DNA from: Komarekiella atlantica HA4396-MV6
GTDB taxonomy: Bacteria > Cyanobacteriota > Cyanobacteriia > Cyanobacteriales > Nostocaceae
Reading direction: 5' to 3'
Assembly: GCA_019359395.1 (NCBI GenBank)
Contig: JAHHHK010000022.1
Span: forward strand, 62,001-126,000
Length of the DNA stretch: 64,000 nt
This document shows positions 16,613-24,641 of this stretch, piece after piece (position 1 is the first letter of the stretch; each line of letters begins with the position of its first letter). A program made the translations under genes and the position numbers. The notes under the pieces are model-generated. The model did no database searches. It was not told where the DNA came from and saw only the letters and a list, made by a program, of their open reading frames with translations.

Positions 16613-16960
16613 GATTGTTTCCTAATTTTCTGTTAGCGTAGCCCGTGATGAGTACCGAGCTCTGAGAAGAAGCATTTAACTTACTTAGTACTCAGCATTA
16701 ATGAAATTATGGTTGCAGTTTTAAAAATAGCCATCGTTCTGGTGATAGAGAAAACACCCTTTATTTGCTGATAAATTCTAGCCTTGAGGAAGTCTGCTAG
16801 CGGTCGTTATCAAAGTACAGTGATAGTCGATATTATATTCACTCCAGCAAAACTTGCGCGGATTGATGAGGTGTCACCCAAGAGTGTGGCAGTAAGCGAT
16901 CGCTACGCTGATATGAGCACCGTCAACCGTTAAAATCTATCTGCTAAGATGTAATTAATA
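16613..16960. other. intergenic region between divergent genes
   Basis: No gene or RNA is recognised. The gap separates the leftward DUF2945/DUF3140 pair from the rightward S41 peptidase gene and contains one HIP1-like gcgatcgc near 16898. Confidence 0.45.
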
Positions 16961-18232
16961 ATGAAGATATTTCGACTCCCTTACTTAAAACGCTTAGCTA
17001 AAGCAATTTTTCTCAGTGTGTCAGTTTTGCTCTTACTGTGGTTGAGTTCACCACTGCTACCAACCCTAGCAAAACCAGAAACTCAAGTTTTTGAGCAAGT
17101 TTGGCAAACCGTAAATGACAACTTTTACGACCCCAAGTTGAATGGAGTAGACTGGAAAGCCATTCGCGAAAAGTATAAACCTCAAGCAGAACAAGCCAAG
17201 TCTAAAGAAGAGTTTGCTGCTGTAGTCAATCAGATGCTTTCGCAATTGCGGACTTCTCACACTCGCTTCTACACTCAAGATGAACCAGCCTACTATCAAC
17301 TTTTAGGGATTTTTCTGCCCAACAATCCAGAATTACAGAAGCAGTTAAAAAAGTTTTTTCCTCAAGGCATTGAATATAGTGGCATTGGCATATTCACCAA
17401 AAACATCAATAGCAAGACCTTTGTCAGTGCCATTTTAGATGGAAGTCCAGCAGCGAAAGCTGGTTTAAAGGTGGGCGACCAAATTTTGAGTGTAGATGGT
17501 AAACCTTATCAGCCGATACAATCTTTTGTTGGTAAAGCGGATCAAAAAGTCAAGCTGTTGATTCAGCGCACGCCCAATGCTAGTAATCAGCAAGAAATTG
17601 CGATCGCCCCAAAGATACTCGATGCCACTACAATGTTTCTAGACGCTCAAGAAGCCAGTACCCAGGTCATTGAACGAGAAGGCAAGAAAATAGGCTATGT
17701 TCATATCTGGTCTTATGCAGGCGAGCAATACCAGCAACAACTTGAGGCAAACTTAATCTATGGTCGTCTTAAAAACGCAGATGCGTTAGTTTTAGATTTG
17801 AGAGAGGGATGGGGTGGTGCGTCTCCCAGTTATCTCAATATTTATACTGCTGATGGCCCAAGTTTGACTAGTATTCGACGCAATGGTAGGCAAAATACCT
17901 ATAACTATCAATGGAAAAAGCCAGTGGTTATGTTAGTAAATGAGGGTAGCCGGAGTGGTAAGGAAATACTAGCGTTTGGCTTTCAGCAAAATAAAATTGG
18001 GCCAGTAATTGGCTCTCAGACTCCAGGAGCAGTCGTTGCTGGCAGTCCTTTTATAATGCAAGATGGCAGCGTGCTTTACTTAGCAGTTGCAGACGTGTTT
18101 CTCAACGGCAACCAAAGGTTGGAGGGTAAAGGCATCACACCGGATATTAGCGTTCCATTCTCCTTAGAATACGCAGAAGGAGCAGACCCTCAAAAACAGC
18201 AGGCCATAGAGACTGTGCTCAAGGCACTCTAA
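16961..18232 (+). CDS. S41 family peptidase with PDZ domain, 423 aa
   Basis: A signal or anchor helix occupies about residues 14 to 36. The N-terminal helical domain has the S41 pattern VWQTVNDNFYDP...DW and ends with LRTSHTRF near residue 98. A PDZ domain (GIGIF...SPAAKAGLKVGDQILSVDG) spans about 130 to 205. The protease core follows with NEGSRSGKEILAF near residue 330, where Ser-x-x-Glu matches the S41 nucleophile motif. The general-base Lys found 25 residues after the Ser in CtpA-type enzymes is Ala here, but the upstream Ser-His (TSHT) resembles the tricorn-type charge relay. It is probably an envelope or lumenal protease; the substrate is unknown. Confidence 0.85.
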   Translation: MKIFRLPYLKRLAKAIFLSVSVLLLLWLSSPLLPTLAKPETQVFEQVWQTVNDNFYDPKLNGVDWKAIREKYKPQAEQAKSKEEFAAVVNQMLSQLRTSHTRFYTQDEPAYYQLLGIFLPNNPELQKQLKKFFPQGIEYSGIGIFTKNINSKTFVSAILDGSPAAKAGLKVGDQILSVDGKPYQPIQSFVGKADQKVKLLIQRTPNASNQQEIAIAPKILDATTMFLDAQEASTQVIEREGKKIGYVHIWSYAGEQYQQQLEANLIYGRLKNADALVLDLREGWGGASPSYLNIYTADGPSLTSIRRNGRQNTYNYQWKKPVVMLVNEGSRSGKEILAFGFQQNKIGPVIGSQTPGAVVAGSPFIMQDGSVLYLAVADVFLNGNQRLEGKGITPDISVPFSLEYAEGADPQKQQAIETVLKAL

Positions 18233-18369
18233 TTCTATAATTATTGAATAATTTTACCAGGCGATCGCTAGCTCCTGATTGAAGAGTCGCTAGAATCTGG
18301 GGCGCTTACCAAATACCTAAAGCGATCGCATTTTTTATTAATTTCTGGTAAAATGAATTCCAATAGCAA

Positions 18370-18402
18370 AACCCGGCTCTATGTCTGGAAAACATCCGGG
18401 TT
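18370..18402 (+). promoter_or_regulatory. hairpin upstream of the 272-aa gene
   Basis: Arms aacccgg and ccgggtt, with a second ATGT/ACAT pairing inside, form a strong stem-loop 50 bases before the preferred start codon. If translation began at the earlier ATG (18353) the hairpin would be coding. Its position fits a leader structure or a terminator for upstream transcripts; there is no T-run. Confidence 0.4.
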
Positions 18403-18451
18403 CTGCTTAACCATTACTAGCCAGATGAGTAATCATCTCGGCCGATTTCTT

Positions 18452-19270
18452 ATGACTACTTTAGCAGCTCCAGGCGTAAATGATCAACAAGAATTTGCAA
18501 ATCAGTTTCTTGAGCAAGCAGATGACTTCTTCCCCAACATCCAAAAGCAGGCAACAACATTAACTCGTGCATTCCTGAGTTTCTGCCAAGGTATATACGC
18601 TGCCAAGATTACAAGCCAACGCAAACAGTGGCGGCAAACGAAGGAATCATTGGGATGGGACAGTACTACAGAAACGCCCTACGCCAAAATTGGTGAGTGG
18701 TTTATGGGGATTGAGCCGTCTAACCTAGAACTGTTAGACATTAACACCCTTAAGACATTGTGCAATGAGAAATATCGCCCAATCATCGAGCGACTTCAGG
18801 TGGAACGTTTGACGGTCAAGGAGGTACGCGGCGAGATGACAGCGACAAACAAAGCATTGAAAAAGCCAGCATCATCTCCACCCGTGCTGGAGTGGAGGAG
18901 GACGAAGGGGGGATCGCGCTCATTGATTGCTCGGTTAGACGCAGAAGCAGGTGCAGAATTTGAGGCTAAATACAAAGCTTCAGGACAACCACTACCTTTG
19001 TTTGTTCGCAGCTTATTGCAACGAGAATCCCGGCAAACGGCTGCCCAAACATTGCACAAAGCGCAACAGGAGTTTGACGCTTATATTCAGCAACAAAGCG
19101 AACAAGTCAGTAATGTGGAGTGGTTAGTAGGCGAAGTTCAGCGGTTTGATAGGTTAATCACCGAGTATCAAGATTCTCAAAACCCATCAGAGAGAATGGT
19201 TGCGCGAGTTGCTCAAGAAGACAAAACCCAAATCCAGCAACAGCTGATGCAGCTTCAGGTGGTGGCGTGA
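18452..19270 (+). CDS. hypothetical protein, about 272 aa, related to the gene at 20388
   Basis: I cannot name this family. The protein is soluble and mostly helical. Its middle region (SLGW, then YAKIGEWF, SNLELLDINTLKTL, KYRPIIERL, LTVKEVRGEM, and LEWRRTKGGSRSLIARL) lines up in order and spacing with the protein at 20388-21059 (QGW, YLKIAAAF, QDLAQVEPRTIYQL, KYQQVIDRL, ITQEAIRSL, IWRRLKNGGRYCQIPP), so the two are divergent relatives. The WRR-K-GGR/S block is basic and may bind nucleic acid. A Gln-rich helical tail ends the protein. The ATG at 18452 is preferred over 18353 because its N-terminus aligns with the relative and leaves the upstream hairpin untranslated. Confidence 0.55.
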   Translation: MTTLAAPGVNDQQEFANQFLEQADDFFPNIQKQATTLTRAFLSFCQGIYAAKITSQRKQWRQTKESLGWDSTTETPYAKIGEWFMGIEPSNLELLDINTLKTLCNEKYRPIIERLQVERLTVKEVRGEMTATNKALKKPASSPPVLEWRRTKGGSRSLIARLDAEAGAEFEAKYKASGQPLPLFVRSLLQRESRQTAAQTLHKAQQEFDAYIQQQSEQVSNVEWLVGEVQRFDRLITEYQDSQNPSERMVARVAQEDKTQIQQQLMQLQVVA

Positions 19271-19517
19271 AAACTTTTCGCTATTTTCACAGTAATTTCG
19301 TAATCTATAGCTAGTTACTAGGCGCGATCGCCCCTTAGCGTAAATCATACAAAGAACTGCTAAAACGTTTAGGCCACGGAAAATCAAAGCTAATTATTAA
19401 TCTTGACTGGAGCTTTAACTCCATCTGGCTGTTTGTAACATTATTTCATAAAAGCTTAATTAAAATTCAAGTAATTTAAGTGTGATAGCTAACACTACCT
19501 GATTTTTGCTTAAACTA

Positions 19518-20243
19518 ATGAGCTTTTGGTTTTATCTATTTGTTGGAAGTGCAGTTGTTTCCTCTGCTCTATCTTTCAGGTGTAGTAGTCGGCAGGACAA
19601 ACTACGACGACGAAACTTAAATCGTTCAGCAAGTTGTGGGTTGACTGGTTATGAAGTTGCAACGCTGATCTTAAGAGAGAATAATCTGGGTGCGATATCT
19701 GTACAAAATGATCAAACCTCCCAAAAAGCCGCTTTCAGACCAAAAGAGGGAAAGCGAGGAACCATACGTCTTCCCCCAGATATTTTTGCAGATTCCTCTC
19801 TACGTGCCATAGCAATCAGCGCTCATGAGTGCGGACATGCCTTGCAGTATTATTTTGGCCGCTCTTACTTTTCCATTTCTAAGCTGACATTTTTTCTATT
19901 TTGGAGTTTCATCGGCAGCGGATTTTTTCTTTTGAATTTCAGCTTTATTTTTTTAAGTTTTATGGGAAGTGAATTTTTTCTTATTCCTTTTTTGATTGTC
20001 CTTTTGGCAGCTGTTCCTGGAATATGTTACGTAGTGGGTACTCTCCAGTCCGAATCTGATGCCACTCATCGCGGTATTACGATGTTAGAGCTAAAAAAGT
20101 TAATAGACTATCACGAAACTAGTTTTGTAAAACAGTGGCTAGAAGCTTCTTTTCTCAACTACGTGTCTAATTCCTGGTTATTTGCTACTGTTTGGAGCTT
20201 TGCAATGGCTGGTATTATTATGTGTTATGCTCGGTCATCTTGA
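19518..20243 (+). CDS. YugP-like membrane zinc metallopeptidase, about 241 aa
   Basis: The zinc-binding HExxH motif is present as AHECGHALQ near residue 105, with a nearby hydrophobic segment before it and at least two strongly hydrophobic segments after it (LTFFLFWSFIGSGFFLLNFSF and the FLIPFLIVLLAAVPG region). ESDATHRG about 80 residues downstream resembles the E-x-D-A third-ligand motif of YugP/M48-like peptidases. The order, N-terminal helix, HExxH, membrane helices, then ExDA, fits the YugP-type neutral zinc peptidases. ATG 19518 is chosen over an in-frame TTG four codons earlier. It lies between two related genes of unknown function. Confidence 0.75.
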   Translation: MSFWFYLFVGSAVVSSALSFRCSSRQDKLRRRNLNRSASCGLTGYEVATLILRENNLGAISVQNDQTSQKAAFRPKEGKRGTIRLPPDIFADSSLRAIAISAHECGHALQYYFGRSYFSISKLTFFLFWSFIGSGFFLLNFSFIFLSFMGSEFFLIPFLIVLLAAVPGICYVVGTLQSESDATHRGITMLELKKLIDYHETSFVKQWLEASFLNYVSNSWLFATVWSFAMAGIIMCYARSS

Positions 20244-20304
20244 ATTGAATAGGATTTACGCCACAACTCTATCAAATTCTTACCGCTCAGACTTTTCGCT
20301 GTGC

Positions 20305-20340
20305 CTTAGTGGTTTAAAAACTAACTTTGAAACCACTAAG
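20305..20340. terminator. hairpin between convergent genes
   Basis: Perfect 11-base arms cttagtggttt (20305-20315) and aaaccactaag (20330-20340) lie in the 144-base gap between the convergent genes ending at 20243 and 20388. The sequence belongs to a dispersed cactaagacacaaagacac-type repeat, also seen near 52784. A bidirectional terminator role is inferred from position. Confidence 0.5.
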
Positions 20341-20387
20341 ACACAAAGACACTAAGAAAAATACATTACACCGTAGTTATCTAATCT

Positions 20388-21059
20388 CTACCTTCCTGAA
20401 CTACGTACCAGTTGCCCTTCCTTGTAAGCTTGCCGCAAGGCAATTGCCTCTGCCACAATGTGCTGAGCGCTAAATCCTTCTTCATCCATCATTTTTTGCA
20501 AGGTAATTCCAGTAGATTCTGAAGCTTCGTGAATCGGCGGAATTTGACAATACCTCCCGCCATTCTTGAGCCGCCGCCAGATACTTGGTTTTTCAGGTCT
20601 TGCTTCTTTAGAAGTACGTTGTTTTTTAGTGAGAGAACGTATAGCTTCTTGGGTAATTGCACTTAAATCAAGTAGTCTATCTATTACTTGTTGATACTTC
20701 TTACTGTTCTCTGCTAACTGATATATGGTTCTTGGCTCGACTTGTGCCAAATCTTGCGGCGAAAATTTACCAAATGCTGCTGCAATTTTGAGATACCGTT
20801 TTTCTTCACCTTTCCAGCCCTGATCAAGCAGTAGTTGTTTATACTCTTTGACGGAGAGATTTTGTTGTTGTTCTGCTAACCAAAAGGCATGATGCAATAT
20901 TGTTTTGGTAACTTCGGCAAGGGTTTGAAAAGAAAAATTTTCGGTACTAAGGCTTTTGCTTGTATTAGCTCTTTCTTCAACGAATTGCTCAAAATTGGGT
21001 CTGTTAACTTGGGCTGCAACTACACCCTGTGCATGTGTCATCATAGTATTAGATCTCAT
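20388..21059 (-). CDS. hypothetical protein, 223 aa, related to the gene at 18452
   Basis: This helical, soluble protein shares an ordered set of motifs with the 272-aa protein across the zinc peptidase gene: KEYKQLLLDQGW, YLKIAAAF, QDLAQVEPRTIYQLAEN, KYQQVIDRLL, ITQEAIRSL and IWRRLKNGGRYCQIPP. Its C-terminal 45 residues (TLQKMMDEEGFSAQHIVAEAIALRQA) have no counterpart of equal strength there and could be a small helix-turn-helix or ribbon fold. The ATG at 21059 is the longest; ATGATG at 21044 and 21041 are alternatives. No function is known to me. Possible roles in DNA binding rest only on the basic WRR block. Confidence 0.6.
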   Translation of the reverse strand: MRSNTMMTHAQGVVAAQVNRPNFEQFVEERANTSKSLSTENFSFQTLAEVTKTILHHAFWLAEQQQNLSVKEYKQLLLDQGWKGEEKRYLKIAAAFGKFSPQDLAQVEPRTIYQLAENSKKYQQVIDRLLDLSAITQEAIRSLTKKQRTSKEARPEKPSIWRRLKNGGRYCQIPPIHEASESTGITLQKMMDEEGFSAQHIVAEAIALRQAYKEGQLVRSSGR

Positions 21060-21330
21060 CTAGGGTATTTCTAAAAGGCGATGTTTAACGACAACCTGCT
21101 TCCGAAGTTTTGATGATCACAAGCCAACTCGCAGATAACTCCGGGTATCTACGTACTTCGTTGGCGGAAGTTTGAAAATTAGATTTTGTTCGGATCTGTT
21201 GCCGGATAAAAGGCGATCGCTAAAATTAAAAGATTCTACTAGAACAATTGTACTACTATAAATAGAAGAAAAAACCCTAAACATACCCAAATTTTTGGGA
21301 AAATGATGAAAGCTTTATACAAAAGAGCTT

Positions 21331-21915
21331 TTACAAGACTGCGAGTAAAGTTTTAATGTATCGCCGCACAAGGTATCGCTGCTGATCTGGATGAAACTGT
21401 TCAGGATTAATAACAAACCCTGTGCCAATACCATCGACGAGTGCTATTAGGGCATTTGCTTCAAGCGTTAAGTCAATATCTTCTCGAATCAGCTTTGCTG
21501 TTTGCAAATTAGTCAACTCTTGGCAAATGGACTGATGCAGTAATTCGTAGCGTTTTCGATGTTCCTGAATTAGCTTTTCACGTCCAATTGCATACCCTAG
21601 AAAAGCAATCCAAATCTGCCAACCTTGTCCGCCACTGGGTTCAAAAGGCAGCACTGCGAAAATCATTTGCTCAAACCGCTCAATTCCGTACAATCCTTCT
21701 GTACAGGCTTTTATATCCCTAAATAGGTTTTCAAAGACTCGTTCTAGTACAAATAGCGTCAGTTCGTCTTTATCTCGAAAATAGTGGGTAAGAACACCTG
21801 TAGTACAGCCAAGTTCTTGAGCGATCGCCCGCATACTGGCGCGATCAAGTCCTTCACGAATAATCACGCGCCATGTTGCTTCAGTCACTTCGAGACGGCG
21901 ATCACTGTAACTCAT
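21331..21915 (-). CDS. TetR/AcrR family transcriptional regulator, 194 aa
   Basis: The N-terminal helix-turn-helix is clear: ATWRVIIREGLDRASMRAIAQELGCTTGVLTHYFRDKDEL at residues 13 to 52. The C-terminal ligand domain (WIAFLGYAIGREKLIQEH, LIALVDGIGTGFVINP) resembles the BetI/TetR_C_6 type. It is transcribed divergently from a GST gene, followed by a MATE efflux gene, and the 124-base gap holds a perfect inverted repeat that fits its operator. It is therefore probably a repressor of its own gene and of the GST-MATE pair, released by a toxic or signal compound. The ligand cannot be told from sequence. Confidence 0.9.
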   Translation of the reverse strand: MSYSDRRLEVTEATWRVIIREGLDRASMRAIAQELGCTTGVLTHYFRDKDELTLFVLERVFENLFRDIKACTEGLYGIERFEQMIFAVLPFEPSGGQGWQIWIAFLGYAIGREKLIQEHRKRYELLHQSICQELTNLQTAKLIREDIDLTLEANALIALVDGIGTGFVINPEQFHPDQQRYLVRRYIKTLLAVL

Positions 21916-21956
21916 TGTTTTAATGGTGTTCTAATTAAATCTGTTGACATCTTATC

Positions 21957-21994
21957 ACAACAGTTGTTATCTTAATTTGCATAACAACTGTTGT
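21957..21994. promoter_or_regulatory. likely TetR operator, 14-bp inverted repeat
   Basis: Arms acaacagttgttat (21957-21970) and ataacaactgttgt (21981-21994) are exact reverse complements with a 10-base spacer. Each arm also contains the near-palindrome ACAAC-A/T-GTTGT, so the site could bind two dimers. It lies midway between the divergent TetR and GST start codons. Confidence 0.8.
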
Positions 21995-22039
21995 CATCTA
22001 AAGACACTGTCACGAGCATGAGAGGAGAAGTAAATTAGA

Positions 22040-22834
22040 ATGCTTGAACTCTACTACTTTCCGGGTTCACTCTGCTCTCAAAAGGTAAAGCTAGTTTTGG
22101 CAGAGAAAAATCTCAAATGGAGCGATCGCCTGATTAATCTTCTGACCTTTGAAAACTTGCAACCTAGCTACATCTATCTCAATCCTAAAGGTGTTGTTCC
22201 AACTCTAGTTCATGATGGCAAAATCATTTGTGATTCAGCCACGATTATTCGTTACTTGGATGAACAATTTCCGAATCCGAGTTTGATTCCGAATGAATTA
22301 GTGTTGCAAAAAAGCATGGATGCATGGGTTGATCTCCAAAATCATTTTCCTATGCGAGAAGTGATGTACGGCAACTACAAAGGAATTGATGGCATCGTAT
22401 TGCAACGCTCAGTTCAAATTAAAGAAAAGCTTATTCCTCAACTCATGCAAGCAAATCCTGAATTGAAAGAAAGATATGCTGCTAAATTGGAGGATGTGAA
22501 ACAGTGGAACCAAACAATTCGGGATTCTAAGAAAATTGCTGATATCAATGCACGAATTGAGCCGTTATTAGAGCAACTAGAACAACAATTGAGTCAAACT
22601 AAATGGTTGTGCGGTGAAACGTATTCCCTAGCTGATGTTGTATGGACAGCAGTTCTAAATCGCTTAAATGAATTGAATTTTGGCTATTTATGGAAAGACA
22701 ATTCAAAATCTGCAATTGCAAGATATTTTCAATGTCTAAAAGAACGCCCTAGTTTTCAGGCAGCAATTCAGCAGGACAAGATGCCATTGTTCATGATTAC
22801 AGCTGGTTTAAGACGAATTTTTCTAGATTTTTGA
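22040..22834 (+). CDS. glutathione S-transferase family protein, 264 aa
   Basis: The N-terminal thioredoxin-fold domain is recognisable: LYYFPGSLCSQKVKLVLAEKN, then NPKGVVPTLVHDG and the glutathione-binding DSATIIRYLDE at residues 69 to 79. The C-terminal helical domain contains LCGETYSLADVVWTAVLNRL. It is somewhat longer than typical GSTs (200 to 230 aa) owing to extra sequence around residues 100 to 180. It probably conjugates or dechlorinates an electrophilic compound. It lies under the TetR operator and is followed 109 bases later by the MATE efflux gene, which suggests a conjugate-and-export unit. Confidence 0.88.
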   Translation: MLELYYFPGSLCSQKVKLVLAEKNLKWSDRLINLLTFENLQPSYIYLNPKGVVPTLVHDGKIICDSATIIRYLDEQFPNPSLIPNELVLQKSMDAWVDLQNHFPMREVMYGNYKGIDGIVLQRSVQIKEKLIPQLMQANPELKERYAAKLEDVKQWNQTIRDSKKIADINARIEPLLEQLEQQLSQTKWLCGETYSLADVVWTAVLNRLNELNFGYLWKDNSKSAIARYFQCLKERPSFQAAIQQDKMPLFMITAGLRRIFLDF

Positions 22835-22943
22835 TGTTATTCAAGTGGTAGACAGATCCCTGACTTTTTTTTAAAGTTGGGGATCTTATTTGTCACTTAA
22901 ACTGAAAGAGTTCGATTTAGATCAATTTCAGTACAGACAATCT

Positions 22944-24302
22944 ATGGCATTTGTGATCCCAACCAAGTATGACTTCTTGCCTCGCTTTTACCGACTAGCA
23001 AGCGTCAGTGTGCTTTCTAACATGATGGTTCCTTTAGCGGGTCTGGTTGACATTGCCTTCTTGGGACATTTAGCAGACATCCGTCACTTGGCTGGAGTCA
23101 TCTTAGCAACTATTCTTTTTGATTATCTTTATCGTGTGTTGAAATTTCTGCGCTCAAGTACTAATGCGATCGCTGCACAAGCTGTGGGACTCGATGACCC
23201 CAAAGCCGTTTTATTAGCAGGACTGCGAAGTGGTTTGATTGCGTTAGGAATCGGTTTACTGATCCTGCTGCTGCAATACCCCCTGCAAAAAATTGGATTT
23301 ACAATTTTGAGTGGTTCCCCTGAGATTGAAGCCTCTGGGGCTAATTATTTCAGCGCTCGGATTTGGGGCGCTCCTGCTGTTTTGCTCAACTTTGTTTTGA
23401 TTGGTTGGTTTCTGGGCAGGGAAATGAATGGCGTAGTGCTGCTTATGTCTATTGTTGGCAATGCTTCTAATGTGGCGCTGGATTATCTGATGATTGTCAG
23501 GTTAGGTTGGGAAAGTATGGGAGCTGGACTAGCAACAGCGGTGAGTCAGTATTTAGCGCTATTGATTGGTTTGGTTTGGGTCTGCTTTAGTATACCGTGG
23601 CAAGTGTTACCAGCCGCTATGCAAGAGGTTTTTGATTGGACAGCCCTTAAAGATACTATTGCGCTCAAAAGTAACATTCTGATTAGATTTTTAGCCCTAA
23701 TTTCCACCTACGCTATCTTCACAAATCTGAGTGCAGCAATGGGAACGACTGTCTTGACAGAAAACGGTCTGCTTCTCCAAATTGCTCTGCTAAGTCAATT
23801 CACTGTTCAAGGAGTAGGGATGACAACCCAAACGCTGACTGGAAACTTCAAGGGCAAAGGAGCTACAGAACAGATGAGTCCACTGCTGACTGTTTCTATC
23901 GTGACTAGTTTATTAATTGCACTGGCTTTTGCAACAATTTCTGTTCTGTTCCCAGACAAGTTATTTAGGCTGTTAACTAATCACGCAGAGATCAATAATC
24001 ATATTAATAACTACACAATTTGGTTATTGCCTCTTTTAGGATTTACTGCCATTGCTTTCATGCTGGAAGGCTACTTCATTGGTTTAAAGGAAAGTGCAAA
24101 ACTACGTGATGCCGTTCTACTCGCTTTTGGCTTGGGTTTTATCCCCCTAGCTGTTACGGCACGGTATTTTCACAATAACCACCTGCTATGGATATCTCTT
24201 GTATCATATATGGCAACTATTATAATCGTACTTGGGTTACAGCTACCCCGGACGTTTAACACTCAAAACTTGCTCAACCAAAGAGCGTTTCCTACCTCTT
24301 GA
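22944..24302 (+). CDS. MATE family efflux transporter (DinF-like), about 452 aa
   Basis: The protein is strongly hydrophobic, with about 12 membrane segments and MATE motifs MVPLAGLVDIAFLGHL near the N-terminus and RSSTNAIAAQAVG thereafter. The second half repeats the pattern (NLSAAMGTTVLTENGLLLQIALLSQFTVQGVGMTTQTLTG). DinF-like MATE proteins export organic cations or oxidised compounds using Na+ or H+. The ATG at 22944 is chosen; an in-frame TTG at 22890 would add 18 polar residues. It is probably co-transcribed with the GST gene under the TetR regulator. Confidence 0.88.
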   Translation: MAFVIPTKYDFLPRFYRLASVSVLSNMMVPLAGLVDIAFLGHLADIRHLAGVILATILFDYLYRVLKFLRSSTNAIAAQAVGLDDPKAVLLAGLRSGLIALGIGLLILLLQYPLQKIGFTILSGSPEIEASGANYFSARIWGAPAVLLNFVLIGWFLGREMNGVVLLMSIVGNASNVALDYLMIVRLGWESMGAGLATAVSQYLALLIGLVWVCFSIPWQVLPAAMQEVFDWTALKDTIALKSNILIRFLALISTYAIFTNLSAAMGTTVLTENGLLLQIALLSQFTVQGVGMTTQTLTGNFKGKGATEQMSPLLTVSIVTSLLIALAFATISVLFPDKLFRLLTNHAEINNHINNYTIWLLPLLGFTAIAFMLEGYFIGLKESAKLRDAVLLAFGLGFIPLAVTARYFHNNHLLWISLVSYMATIIIVLGLQLPRTFNTQNLLNQRAFPTS

Positions 24303-24641
24303 TGTGATTTAAACTCAGCAAAAAGGAAGGCCCAGAGAGTTAGGGGAGAAAAGAGAATGATTTTAATTCTGGTCAAATAGCTCAAATTATTACTGGATAA
24401 AGAGTATAAGCGTTTGTTATTTCTTATTCTTGTATTTGCTTCCCCAGCCTCCCCAACTTCCTCCGCTCCCTCTGCTTTCTTCGCTGACATTTCTGTTTCC
24501 CTTTTAGGGATCATAATGGCAACTGGTTCACCCGATTGGGTGAATGCGATGCTAGCAGATGGAATATACCCTGAAAGAAGAAGCTAGTTTAATCCGTTTA
24601 GTGGTTATTCCTACAGAATAAAAACTGCCAAACTGTCTATT
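24303..24641. other. intergenic region
   Basis: No gene is supported. The stretch contains a purine/pyrimidine-biased segment around 24435-24500 that gives an open but non-protein-like frame on the minus strand. It should hold the promoter of the kinase starting at 24642. Confidence 0.45.
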
